Positions 1-6,710 of a stretch of DNA of 64,000 bases are shown in pieces. The translations under genes and the position numbers were made by a program. The DNA is from Lacrimispora amygdalina. GTDB lineage: Bacteria; Bacillota; Clostridia; Lachnospirales; Lachnospiraceae. Positions within the stretch are counted from its first letter, which is position 1. The number at the start of each line of letters is the position of its first letter. The notes beneath the pieces are model-generated. The model was given only the letters and a program-made list of their open reading frames with translations. It ran no database searches and had not been told where the DNA came from. The stretch covers positions 1 to 64,000 of the forward strand of contig NZ_QOHO01000003.1 of the NCBI RefSeq assembly GCF_003432035.1. Reading direction: 5' to 3'.

Positions 1-891
1 TAAGCCGGTGGTCATGATTTTCTTTTCTACAGCAACCCATATCTCACAGGTAAAACCAGGATTCTTCACATCAGCTGACGGATAGGCTTCAAAGTCCGTA
101 CCGCCGCAGGGCTGATAGTCGCTGGTAGGAAAAAATTCGCTGTAAATTTGCTGATACAGCCTGGTAAATGCTTCCGGCATTGAACCAATGCATGGGAACA
201 CAGCGTAAGTATGGGCTGGTATTTCCCATACTATCAGATCTTTTTTAGCAGCTGGAATGCCATTATAATGAACACCAATGGCATAGGGGAAGTTGGAATC
301 AGAGGCATCCTTGCCAAAGCCCGCCCCGGCAATGCTTTCACCAAATATATTAGCTTCAGAAATGTATCTGGACAGTTCCGTAATTGTTCCATCCATGCGG
401 CACTGATGCCAGAAATCAGATATTCTGTCAGAGGTCAGTTCCTTTTTACCGGACACGCGCAGAGGTCTGCCAATCATTTGAAAGCCTTCTCTCTTTTCAA
501 TTCTGTAATTGGTCACATTGGCACCTGCCAGTATCAGTTTTACAGAAAGACGGGAAAAAGATTTTAAACCGGCTCCGTTTCGCGCCTGAGAAGGAGATAC
601 GCCATGAAAACGCGTAAAAGCGCGGCTAAAGCTTTCCTGAGTGTCGTAGCCATATTTTACAGCAATATCCAGAATCCGGGTGTTTGTTGCCGCCAGCTCC
701 AGGCCTGCAAGAGTAAGTCTCCGCATACGGATATAGTCTCCCAGCGTGAATCCGCAGAGAATTCCAAATACACGCTGAAAATGAAAGCCTGATGAATAAG
801 CCTGTTTTGCAATCTCACTAAAATCCAGATCCATGGTGATATGTTCTTCCACGTAATCCACTGCCTTTTGTATTCCGCTGATCCAATCCAT
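1..891 (-). CDS. AraC-family regulator with GyrI-like ligand domain (partial, runs off the window start)
   Basis: Reading the minus strand from an ATG at 891 gives 297 open codons up to the window edge, so the C-terminus is missing. A ribosome site GGAGG sits at 901-905. Residues about 8-105 form a double helix-turn-helix of the AraC/XylS type, with the pattern SSGFHFQRVF followed by GYDTQESFSRAFTRFHGVSP. The rest resembles the GyrI-like small-molecule-binding domain, with the late motif CGGTDFEAYP. Such proteins usually have about 290-300 residues, so only a few are lost. It lies 41 bp behind the serine hydrolase gene on the same strand and is probably cotranscribed from the promoter near 2065-2092. 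The ligand is unknown. Confidence 0.85.
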   Translation of the reverse strand, partial: MDWISGIQKAVDYVEEHITMDLDFSEIAKQAYSSGFHFQRVFGILCGFTLGDYIRMRRLTLAGLELAATNTRILDIAVKYGYDTQESFSRAFTRFHGVSPSQARNGAGLKSFSRLSVKLILAGANVTNYRIEKREGFQMIGRPLRVSGKKELTSDRISDFWHQCRMDGTITELSRYISEANIFGESIAGAGFGKDASDSNFPYAIGVHYNGIPAAKKDLIVWEIPAHTYAVFPCIGSMPEAFTRLYQQIYSEFFPTSDYQPCGGTDFEAYPSADVKNPGFTCEIWVAVEKKIMTTGL

Positions 892-932
892 CTTACTTTA
901 CCTCCAGCCTGATTTCTGATAATGTTACGGTT

Positions 933-1904
933 TTATTCAAACAAGGGAATAATCTCCCTGGTAACCAGTTCAATTTTAACTTTGTATTTCGGCACAAACC
1001 GGGATGCTATGGCGACAACAATGCTTTTATCCTGGTTGACAAATATAAAGTTCCCTCCGTCACCAATCGCTGCGTAACAGTGGTATCCATCATAATCAGC
1101 AATCCACCATAAATAACCATAAGGCAGTTCTCCCCATCGGCTTTTTTCCTTTGTGCTGTCCGCAATCCATTTACTGGGTAGGATCTTCCGGCCTTCATAA
1201 ATTCCGTTGTTTAAATATAGCTGCCCGATTTTTGCCATATCCCGGGGCGTCAGGCAAAGCCCCCAGCCAGCCGTATTCACGCCCTTTGGATCTACAGCCC
1301 AGCCGCTAACATGTCTGTCCTTTAAGAAGGCAAAATGTTCCTCTTTATTGCTTATTCTGGTATTGCCAGGAGCTTTTATGCCAAGAGGATTAAACAAATA
1401 CTGCGCTGCAAAATCGGACACTGGTCTGCCTGTAGCATTTGTAATGATCCCTGATAAAATCTGTGTTCCTACAGTGGAATATTTAAATTCCCTGGTGATA
1501 CCAGCTTTGCCTCCTAGTAAATCCAGGGCAGCTTTTGTCCAGTCATCACTGGTATATACCTTTGTGTAAGGCTCTGATTTATACTTATACGGTGCTGTCA
1601 TAGTAAGCATATTTTCTATGGTAACATGTTGTATCGTTTTTTCTCCCCGCTTAAGTTTGTATTCAGGAAAAAATTCCAAAACCTTCTGATCCGGGCTTTT
1701 GATATAGCCTTTATCTATAGCAATGCCTGTCAGTGCCGATATGATACTTTTTGTCACCGACATAGTATGAATGGTATCATTAGAGGCGAAACCATCAAAA
1801 TATCGTTCATAAACGATTTCACCCTTTCTTTGTACAACAATACCTGCAATATTATCATAATCCGTTTTAATTAAGTTCTCTAAATTCATAATAGCATTGT
1901 TCAT
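933..1904 (-). CDS. Serine hydrolase of the class C beta-lactamase / penicillin-binding-protein fold
   Basis: A 323-residue protein with the active-site SxxK tetrad at S49-V-T-K52 inside MSVTKSIISALTG and a Tyr-Ser motif at Y142-S143, as in the beta-lactamase/DD-peptidase/esterase superfamily (Pfam Beta-lactamase). No signal peptide is evident, so it is probably a cytoplasmic esterase or amidase-like hydrolase and not a resistance enzyme; this is inference. The start at 1904 is supported by a GGGGAAAG ribosome site just upstream. It is probably the first gene of a two-gene unit with the AraC-type regulator behind it. The substrate cannot be told from the sequence. Confidence 0.82.
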   Translation of the reverse strand: MNNAIMNLENLIKTDYDNIAGIVVQRKGEIVYERYFDGFASNDTIHTMSVTKSIISALTGIAIDKGYIKSPDQKVLEFFPEYKLKRGEKTIQHVTIENMLTMTAPYKYKSEPYTKVYTSDDWTKAALDLLGGKAGITREFKYSTVGTQILSGIITNATGRPVSDFAAQYLFNPLGIKAPGNTRISNKEEHFAFLKDRHVSGWAVDPKGVNTAGWGLCLTPRDMAKIGQLYLNNGIYEGRKILPSKWIADSTKEKSRWGELPYGYLWWIADYDGYHCYAAIGDGGNFIFVNQDKSIVVAIASRFVPKYKVKIELVTREIIPLFE

Positions 1905-2050
1905 GATCTTTCCCCGCCTGTGAGTTTTTAGTTTTATGTGATAGTTCGTATAGAACCTATAATACGGGAAAATAATTTTAGCCGCCTGACAATTTGTGCG
2001 GAGCGGTGTTATTTCTGGCAGATATTATTTTTGATTGACAGCTATATTTT

Positions 2051-2099
2051 TCTCAGATAGTCCCAGTATAGCATAAAGTATAGTTTTTTCAATCTGAGA
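2051..2099 (-). promoter_or_regulatory. Promoter of the serine hydrolase/AraC unit, bracketed by an inverted repeat
   Basis: On the minus strand TTGAAA (2092-2087) and TATACT (2070-2065) are separated by 16 bp and point at the hydrolase gene. An 8-bp inverted repeat, TCTCAGAT at 2051-2058 and ATCTGAGA at 2092-2099, brackets the promoter, one arm just downstream of the -10 and one overlapping the -35. The arms could be an operator or the feet of an RNA hairpin. The downstream AraC-type protein is an obvious but untested candidate ligand. Confidence 0.5.
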
Positions 2100-2128
2100 G
2101 AAAAAACTATGTGTTAGTTCAGTTTTAC

Positions 2129-2157
2129 TTGACAATTAATACCCATGGGGGTATATT
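2129..2157 (+). promoter_or_regulatory. Promoter of the heavy-metal ATPase gene
   Basis: TTGACA at 2129-2134, a 17-bp spacer, and TATATT at 2152-2157: a near-consensus housekeeping promoter reading into the ATPase. Its spacer and -10 are occupied by the first CsoR-type palindrome (2139-2154), so a bound repressor would block polymerase. Confidence 0.75.
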
Positions 2158-2189
2158 TGACGAGTAAATACATATACCCCTATAGGTAT
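2139..2189 (+). promoter_or_regulatory. Two tandem CsoR-type metal operators
   Basis: Site 1 is ATACCCATGGGGGTAT (2139-2154): arms ATACCC/GGGTAT around four bases. Site 2 is ATACCCCTATAGGTAT (2174-2189), the same layout with one arm mismatch. They start 35 bp apart. The pattern resembles the Bacillus subtilis copZA operator bound by the copper sensor CsoR, and relatives of the CsoR/RcnR family use similar G/C tracts. Site 1 overlaps the -10 element; site 2 lies in the untranslated leader. No csoR gene is in the window. Confidence 0.65.
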
Positions 2190-2204
2190 ACATGGAGGAA
2201 GATT

Positions 2205-4073
2205 ATGGTTAAATTAAAAGAGATTCTGGAATGGGGAGGTCCTTTAAAGGAAAAAGCAAGTCTGGCAGTTTCCGCACTTGCACTTATTATCAGCTTTTTT
2301 CATCTGGCCCCGGTTTCCTTTGATCCAGCGTGGGCTGCAGTTCTTCTTTGTGGAATTCCTATCATTTTGGAGGCGTTTATTGGTTTAATCACTGAGTTTG
2401 ATATCAAAGCTGATGTGCTGGTATCCATTGCTCTGATTGCTTCTATTGTAACAGGAGAAATATTTGCTGCCGGAGAAATCGCCTTTATCATGCAGCTGGG
2501 GGCATTTCTGGAAGAGTTTACTGTGAAAAAAGCGAGAGAGGGGATTGAAAAACTGGTTCATTTAACGCCCCGCACAGCAAGGCGGCTGGAAGGATCCAAG
2601 GAAACCATTATACCGGCGGCAGAGGTTCTCAAAGGAGATCTTCTGAGAGTGCTTCCGGGAGAGACGGTTCCTGCTGACGGGGTCATTAAATCTGGCAGAA
2701 CCTCTGTGAATCAGGCTGTTATGACAGGTGAATCCCTTCCTGCTGATAAGGGTCCGGGAGATGAAGTTTCCAGCGGTACAGTCAATCAGTTTGGTTCCTT
2801 TGACATGGAGGCGTCCAGGGTAGGAGAGGATAGTTCCATACAAAGAATGATACGTCTGGTTCAGTCGGCAGATGCAGGAAAAGCGAAAATAGTAGGCATC
2901 GCAGACCGATGGGCTACGTGGATTGTGGCAGCAGCCATGATTTCTGCTGTACTGACCTGGTTTTTTACAGGGGAGCCAATGCGTGCAGTTACCATACTGG
3001 TTGTATTTTGTCCATGTGCGCTTGTTCTCGCTACCCCTGCGGCTATTATGGCAGCAATCGGCAATGCCACAAAGCATGGATTTCTGGTCAGAGAGGGAGA
3101 TGCATTAGAACGCCTGTCTGCAGTCAGTAAACTGACCTTTGATAAAACCGGTACCTTAACCTATGGCACTCCAAAAGTAGTGGCTGCAGTCAGTTTTATG
3201 AAAGAGTATGGGGGAGAGAAAATATTTGCACTTGCTGCAGGTGCGGAAGCCCGCTCTGAGCATCCCCTGGGAAAAGCGGTTCTTCGTTCGTTCAAAGAGG
3301 AAAAGAAAGAAGATATCATGTCTGCAGAGGAATTTGAGATGATTCCGGGACGGGGAGTTAAGTCAGTCGTTATGGGAAAGGAAATTCTGGCTGGGAATCG
3401 GGAACTGCTGTGGGAAAACGGGATTGAATTAGACGGGCAGCACAGAGGAAAGGCAGAATCTTATCTTCAACAGGGCTGTACTGTCATCTATCTGTCTGTG
3501 GACAGGAATCCGGCTGGCTTCCTTGCATTATCCGATACGCTCAGAGAGGAGGCCGGTGAGGTAATCAAACAGATAACGGAAATCGGAGCAGCGCCTGTGC
3601 TTCTGACAGGTGATCACAAAAGCGCAGCCATGCATATTGCCGGACAGCTTGGGATTATGGAAGTTCATGCAGAGTGCCTGCCTGAGGATAAACTGAGCTG
3701 GATTAATACCTGTGAGGGAGATCAGAACCGGGTCTGTATGATTGGAGATGGTATAAATGATGCTCCTGCTTTAAAACGGGCTTTTATTGGAATCGCCATG
3801 GGCGGAATCGGAAGCGATATAGCAGTGGAAGCAGCAGATATTGCTCTTGTGAGTGACGAGATAAAGGAAATTCCGCATCTGCTTTCCCTTTCTAAAAAAA
3901 TGATGAGGACGATCCATTATAATCTGGGGTTTTCCATGCTGCTGAACTTTGCGGCAATTATTCTTGCAGTAACCGGAGTGTTAAATCCGGTAGTGGGAGC
4001 TCTGGTACATAATGCAGGATCTTTAGCAGTGATTATTAACTCGGCGTTTTTATTAAAGTGGAGTGTGAAATAA
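2205..4073 (+). CDS. Heavy-metal-translocating P1B-type ATPase
   Basis: This pump moves a transition metal out of the cell using ATP. From the ATG at 2205 (ribosome site GGAGG at 2194-2198) it has 622 residues; an earlier in-frame ATG at 2145 lies inside the promoter and operator and cannot be used. Landmarks are the actuator TGES (174-177), the metal-site CPC (269-271), the phosphorylation motif DKTGT (313-317), SEHPLGKA of the nucleotide domain, and GDGINDAP. There is no N-terminal HMA or His-rich metal domain. The last helix carries HNAGSLAVIINS, unlike the MxxSS of typical CopA, so the metal is uncertain even though the operators look copper-type. A hairpin follows the gene. Confidence 0.9.
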   Translation: MVKLKEILEWGGPLKEKASLAVSALALIISFFHLAPVSFDPAWAAVLLCGIPIILEAFIGLITEFDIKADVLVSIALIASIVTGEIFAAGEIAFIMQLGAFLEEFTVKKAREGIEKLVHLTPRTARRLEGSKETIIPAAEVLKGDLLRVLPGETVPADGVIKSGRTSVNQAVMTGESLPADKGPGDEVSSGTVNQFGSFDMEASRVGEDSSIQRMIRLVQSADAGKAKIVGIADRWATWIVAAAMISAVLTWFFTGEPMRAVTILVVFCPCALVLATPAAIMAAIGNATKHGFLVREGDALERLSAVSKLTFDKTGTLTYGTPKVVAAVSFMKEYGGEKIFALAAGAEARSEHPLGKAVLRSFKEEKKEDIMSAEEFEMIPGRGVKSVVMGKEILAGNRELLWENGIELDGQHRGKAESYLQQGCTVIYLSVDRNPAGFLALSDTLREEAGEVIKQITEIGAAPVLLTGDHKSAAMHIAGQLGIMEVHAECLPEDKLSWINTCEGDQNRVCMIGDGINDAPALKRAFIGIAMGGIGSDIAVEAADIALVSDEIKEIPHLLSLSKKMMRTIHYNLGFSMLLNFAAIILAVTGVLNPVVGALVHNAGSLAVIINSAFLLKWSVK

Positions 4074-4075
4074 AT

Positions 4076-4132
4076 AAGCAGCATTGGAAATGCGGGGAGT
4101 ACTAATAAAATCCTCTCATTTCCATGCTGCTT
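4076..4132. terminator. Large hairpin between convergent genes, probable bidirectional terminator
   Basis: AAGCAGCATTGGAAATG pairs with CATTTCCATGCTGCTT (one bulged base) around a loop of about 24 bases. AT-rich sequence follows on both sides. It lies between the ATPase and the DtxR-type gene, which converge here. Confidence 0.65.
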
Positions 4133-4137
4133 AACCG

Positions 4138-4581
4138 TTATTCTTTTTCTCTGCCGTTTACAAAGGCTTTAATTGCTGCAAAGCTTTCTGCACTGATCAC
4201 ATGCTCAATCCGGCAGGCATCCTCCAGGGCGATCCTGCGCTCAACGCCAAGAGCCATAAGCCAGTCGGAAAGGAAGGTGTGGCGCTCGTAAATCCGTTCT
4301 GCGATTTCCTGACCTTTTTCCAGCAGTGTAATATGTCCATTTTCATCCATATCGATGAAACCATTCTCCCGCAGATTCTTCATAGCCACACTGACGCTGG
4401 GCTTAGAAAACTCCAATTCTCCCGCTATATCGATTGAGCGGACATATCCGTTGCGTCTGTGAAGCATCAAGATTGCTTCCAGATAATTTTCAGCAGATTC
4501 CTGTATTTTCGTAACAGCACCTTCTTTCAATAGTTCTTTTAGTATCTGTTTATTATAACACAAACAGCCTGGTATTTTCAA
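4138..4581 (-). CDS. DtxR/MntR-family metal-dependent regulator
   Basis: The protein has the MntR-like N-terminal winged helix (KIQESAENYLEAILML, then SIDIAGELEFSKPSVSVAMKNLRENGFI) and the short metal-binding and dimerisation region of this family; it should repress metal-transport genes when loaded with Mn2+ or Fe2+. The frame is open from a TTG at 4581 (147 residues), which overlaps the stop of the recombinase remnant as TTGA. However, a promoter (-10 at 4552-4557) lies inside that N-terminus, so a downstream TTG at 4530 (130 residues) may be the real start; neither has a good ribosome site. It converges on the metal ATPase. Whether it controls that pump is unknown; the operators there are of CsoR type. 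Confidence 0.8.
   Translation of the reverse strand: MKIPGCLCYNKQILKELLKEGAVTKIQESAENYLEAILMLHRRNGYVRSIDIAGELEFSKPSVSVAMKNLRENGFIDMDENGHITLLEKGQEIAERIYERHTFLSDWLMALGVERRIALEDACRIEHVISAESFAAIKAFVNGREKE
4552..4581 (-). promoter_or_regulatory. Promoter of the DtxR-type gene, lying in the recombinase 3' end
   Basis: Minus-strand TTGAAA (4581-4576), 18-bp spacer, and a consensus TATAAT (4557-4552). Transcription would begin near 4545, downstream of the most upstream possible start codon. The -35 overlaps the stop codon of the decayed recombinase. Confidence 0.6.
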
Positions 4582-5172
4582 GTCAGGTTATCCAAACCTT
4601 TTTCGTGCTTTTTTATCATAGTCCTAAACTGGCTGATAGTGATTCCCAGGACTTCGCTGCCGGTCCGCAAAGAATAGTCCCGGTTCAGCCATTTTTCATA
4701 TACCGGGAAGAATTCATCAGGAAGGGGGGAAGGATATCTTCCCAGATGTTTGCCGTTTGCTTTTGCTATGGCAATTCCTTCTGCCTGTCTCTGCCTGAGC
4801 TACATATGAAAGCAGCTGTAGGACAATGTCAGATATCAAAGTTCCTATTAAATCCTTATTTGTCCGTGTGTCAAGAATCGGCATGTCAATAATTACAATA
4901 TCTGCCTTTGTCATTTTAACTATGTCTCTCCATTCTTGTTGTATATCTTCATAGTTTCTTCCAAGACGGTCCAGGCTCTTGACCACCAGTACATCACCCT
5001 CTTTTAGTTTTCGCTTCAGCTTCTGATACTGAGGCCGGTTGAAATCTTTTCCCGATAATTTATCACAGTAGATGTTTTTCTCTAAAACTCCCCATTTAAT
5101 CAGCTCAATCAGCTGCCGTTCCACATTTTGGTCCAGTGTGGATACTCTTACGTAACCATAAAAATTATTCAT
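4578..5172 (-). pseudogene. Serine recombinase (resolvase/invertase), inactivated by an internal deletion
   Basis: From ATG 5172 (GGAGG upstream) the protein begins MNNFYGYVRVSTLDQN, with the catalytic Ser of the small serine recombinases in VRVS, and continues with LDRLGRNYEDI. After SYVAQAE the frame breaks. The expected residues, roughly R-D/E-N-I-x-x-R in relatives, are missing, and the family sequence resumes in another frame as QAEGIAIAKANGKHLGR and runs through a C-terminal helix-turn-helix (SEVLGITISQFRTMI) to a stop at 4578. This fits loss of about 20 bp at the junction of the E-helix and the DNA-binding domain. The unbroken frame would end at 4717 without a DNA-binding domain. Repeats that look like recombination sites lie just upstream. 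Confidence 0.8.
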
Positions 5173-5231
5173 ATTGTTCTTTAACCTCCTGACCTTCTTA
5201 TTATGGCAGAAAGGGTCGATTTTAAAATGAG

Positions 5232-5266
5232 ACAAGCATATTGTAATGCTAAAAAGGTGTACCTTT
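5232..5266 (+). repeat. Candidate recombination site, copy 1
   Basis: Consists of ACAAGCATATTGTAATGCT (itself AGCAT/ATGCT symmetrical) followed by AAAAAGGTGTACCTTT. The first part recurs in direct orientation at 5362, 130 bp away. The 16-bp second part (5251-5266) recurs exactly, but inverted, at 5383-5398. Location upstream of a serine recombinase fits a res or inversion site. Confidence 0.65.
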
Positions 5267-5306
5267 CTATATCAACATCAAAAAAGCCCTTTCTGTTATT
5301 TTTTTG

Positions 5307-5335
5307 TTGAAATATGTCGGAATTTTTATTATAAT
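5307..5335 (+). promoter_or_regulatory. Strong promoter between the inverted repeats, pointing at the diguanylate cyclase gene
   Basis: TTGAAA (5307-5312), exactly 17 bp, TATAAT (5330-5335). It lies between the two inverted 16-bp elements. In the orientation given it reads through repeat copy 2 toward the cyclase at 5611, leaving a leader of about 270 nt. If the segment were flipped it would read toward the recombinase. Confidence 0.65.
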
Positions 5336-5361
5336 ATATTATGGTTGATTTTACTCATTTA

Positions 5362-5398
5362 ACAAGCATATTGTAATGCTGAAAAGGTACACCTTTTT
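5362..5398 (+). repeat. Candidate recombination site, copy 2
   Basis: Same 19-bp first part as copy 1, then AAAGGTACACCTTTTT (5383-5398), which is the exact reverse complement of the 16-bp second part of copy 1. The central bases (TACA here, TGTA in copy 1) set the polarity of the two cores against each other. Confidence 0.65.
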
Positions 5399-5610
5399 AT
5401 CACCAAATATAAGAAAACTTATAAAAATAAGTTATTTTAATCGAAAATAAGAAGGTTATAACTGCATTTTGTAACAAAGAAAGGGGGGGGCCGGTGTAAA
5501 TCCGGTACATAACTATGAAAAGATCATCAATGAAAAAGGCATTTGCTCTGCATTTTCTGGCAAATACCGTGCTTAAAACAAGTGTCAACTCATGATTGAA
5601 GGTGTAGTAA
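5399..5610 (+). other. Leader region before the diguanylate cyclase gene
   Basis: About 210 bp without a convincing gene. It contains a small hairpin (AACTTAT/ATAAGTT, 5416-5433), a run of eight G at 5483-5490, and a CCGG/CCGG hairpin directly after. I could not match it to the conserved bases of the cyclic-di-GMP riboswitches. A 26-codon ORF at 5515-5595 has no ribosome site and is probably chance. Confidence 0.4.
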
Positions 5611-6615
5611 ATGACGGAAAAAGATGCCTATGTTCTTCTTGAACAGATTCGGAGTATTATGTTAAACAAACCGGCGGTAGGAGAACTGGAAGGAGAAGCG
5701 CCAGTATATAAGGAACTGCAGGAGACAATATCCTGTCTTTCCAGATGCATGAAGGAAATGAAAGTAAGAGAGAATAAGCTGATAGAGCAGGCGGTTAGAA
5801 GCAGGGGATTCAGTTCCCTGCTTTTGTCCATAATTAACAGCTTAAAGGACTGGGTTGTTGTAACGGAGGAAAAGACAGGTAAAGTCCTTTATACCAACAA
5901 TCTGGTCAGAAAGCGTCTCTATAATCAGGAAAACGGGCATTTTATCTGCGGAGAGACGTGTGGACTGATGGAACGGCTTCGGTCATCAGAAGAAATAACA
6001 GATATACATAAATATGAGTTTAAATGCAGCAGAGAGAAATTTTTTCAGGTGGAATCCCATCCGCTGAAGTGGGAAAATACGAAAGCGGTCATTCATCTGA
6101 TCACAGATGTGACTTATCAGAAAGAAACAGAAGCCTATCTGGAAGTGATGGCATATAAGGATGAACTGACGGGGCTTAATAACCGGAGATGCTGTATCAG
6201 TACCATTGATGAGTATATCAAGGATAATTCTTCATTTGCCTTGTGTATGGTGGATTTAGATGGATTAAAAACCATCAATGATCAGTATGGTCATTTAAAT
6301 GGAGATAAATATTTAAAATGTGTATCTCAGGAATTAAAAGAGTCTGCCGGTAAGGGTGATTTTGTCTGCCGGTTCGGCGGAGATGAATTTGTGGTCCTTT
6401 ACCGGGGATTAACGGAAGGTGAGGCTGAGAAAAGGCTGGCCGGAATAAACCGGAATCTTTCTGGCATTTTGTCAGGCTACCCCATGTCTGTCAGCTATGG
6501 AATCATCTGTATTAAAAAAGAAATGAATCTGCTGCCTGAGACTGCCTTAAAGATAGCGGATGAAAAAATGTACAGGTTAAAAAGACTGAGAAAGCAGAAA
6601 AATAAGGAGTCTTAA
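5611..6615 (+). CDS. Diguanylate cyclase with PAS-like sensor domain
   Basis: Makes the second messenger cyclic di-GMP from two GTP. Of 334 residues, about 1-70 look helical, about 75-170 resemble a PAS fold (DWVVVTEEKTGKVLYTNN), and about 180-330 form a complete GGDEF domain: DELTGLNNRR, VDLDGLKTINDQYGHLNGD and the active-site GGDEF at 256-260. The inhibitory RxxD five residues upstream is absent (GKGD at 247-250), so product inhibition may be weak. No membrane segment is seen, so the sensor is cytoplasmic. Ribosome site GAAGGTG precedes the ATG. Expression probably depends on the promoter at 5307-5335. Confidence 0.9.
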   Translation: MTEKDAYVLLEQIRSIMLNKPAVGELEGEAPVYKELQETISCLSRCMKEMKVRENKLIEQAVRSRGFSSLLLSIINSLKDWVVVTEEKTGKVLYTNNLVRKRLYNQENGHFICGETCGLMERLRSSEEITDIHKYEFKCSREKFFQVESHPLKWENTKAVIHLITDVTYQKETEAYLEVMAYKDELTGLNNRRCCISTIDEYIKDNSSFALCMVDLDGLKTINDQYGHLNGDKYLKCVSQELKESAGKGDFVCRFGGDEFVVLYRGLTEGEAEKRLAGINRNLSGILSGYPMSVSYGIICIKKEMNLLPETALKIADEKMYRLKRLRKQKNKES

Positions 6616-6645
6616 GAAAGCAGTAACTGGCAGGTGTATCTTTTC

Positions 6646-6674
6646 TTGTGTTTTTTATGATTTTACATTATAAT
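6646..6674 (+). promoter_or_regulatory. Promoter of the methyltransferase pair
   Basis: TTGTGT (6646-6651), 17 bp, TATAAT (6669-6674), 36 bp before the start of the first methyltransferase. Confidence 0.6.
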
Positions 6675-6710
6675 GATAGGCAGGTAAAATGAAATGGGAG
6701 CAAGAAAAGA

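Noticed and set aside
211-792. Three plus-strand ORFs in the first 800 bp
   Set aside because: They lie antisense to the AraC-type gene, whose minus-strand frame has clear family motifs and runs off the window edge.
933-1904. Beta-lactamase resistance gene
   Set aside because: SxxK is present but no signal peptide, and the family is mostly esterases/peptidases; resistance cannot be claimed. The same holds for 17569-18579.
2562-3077. 171-codon minus-strand ORF inside the ATPase gene
   Set aside because: Antisense shadow; Cys/Arg/His-rich composition, no ribosome site, covers the phosphorylation domain of a clear ATPase.
5515-5595. 26-codon ORF before the diguanylate cyclase gene
   Set aside because: No ribosome site and no promoter of its own; composition fits chance.
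5483-5610. Possible cyclic-di-GMP riboswitch ahead of the cyclase gene
   Set aside because: The region has a G8 tract and a short hairpin but lacks the conserved bases of GEMM-I and GEMM-II that I could look for.
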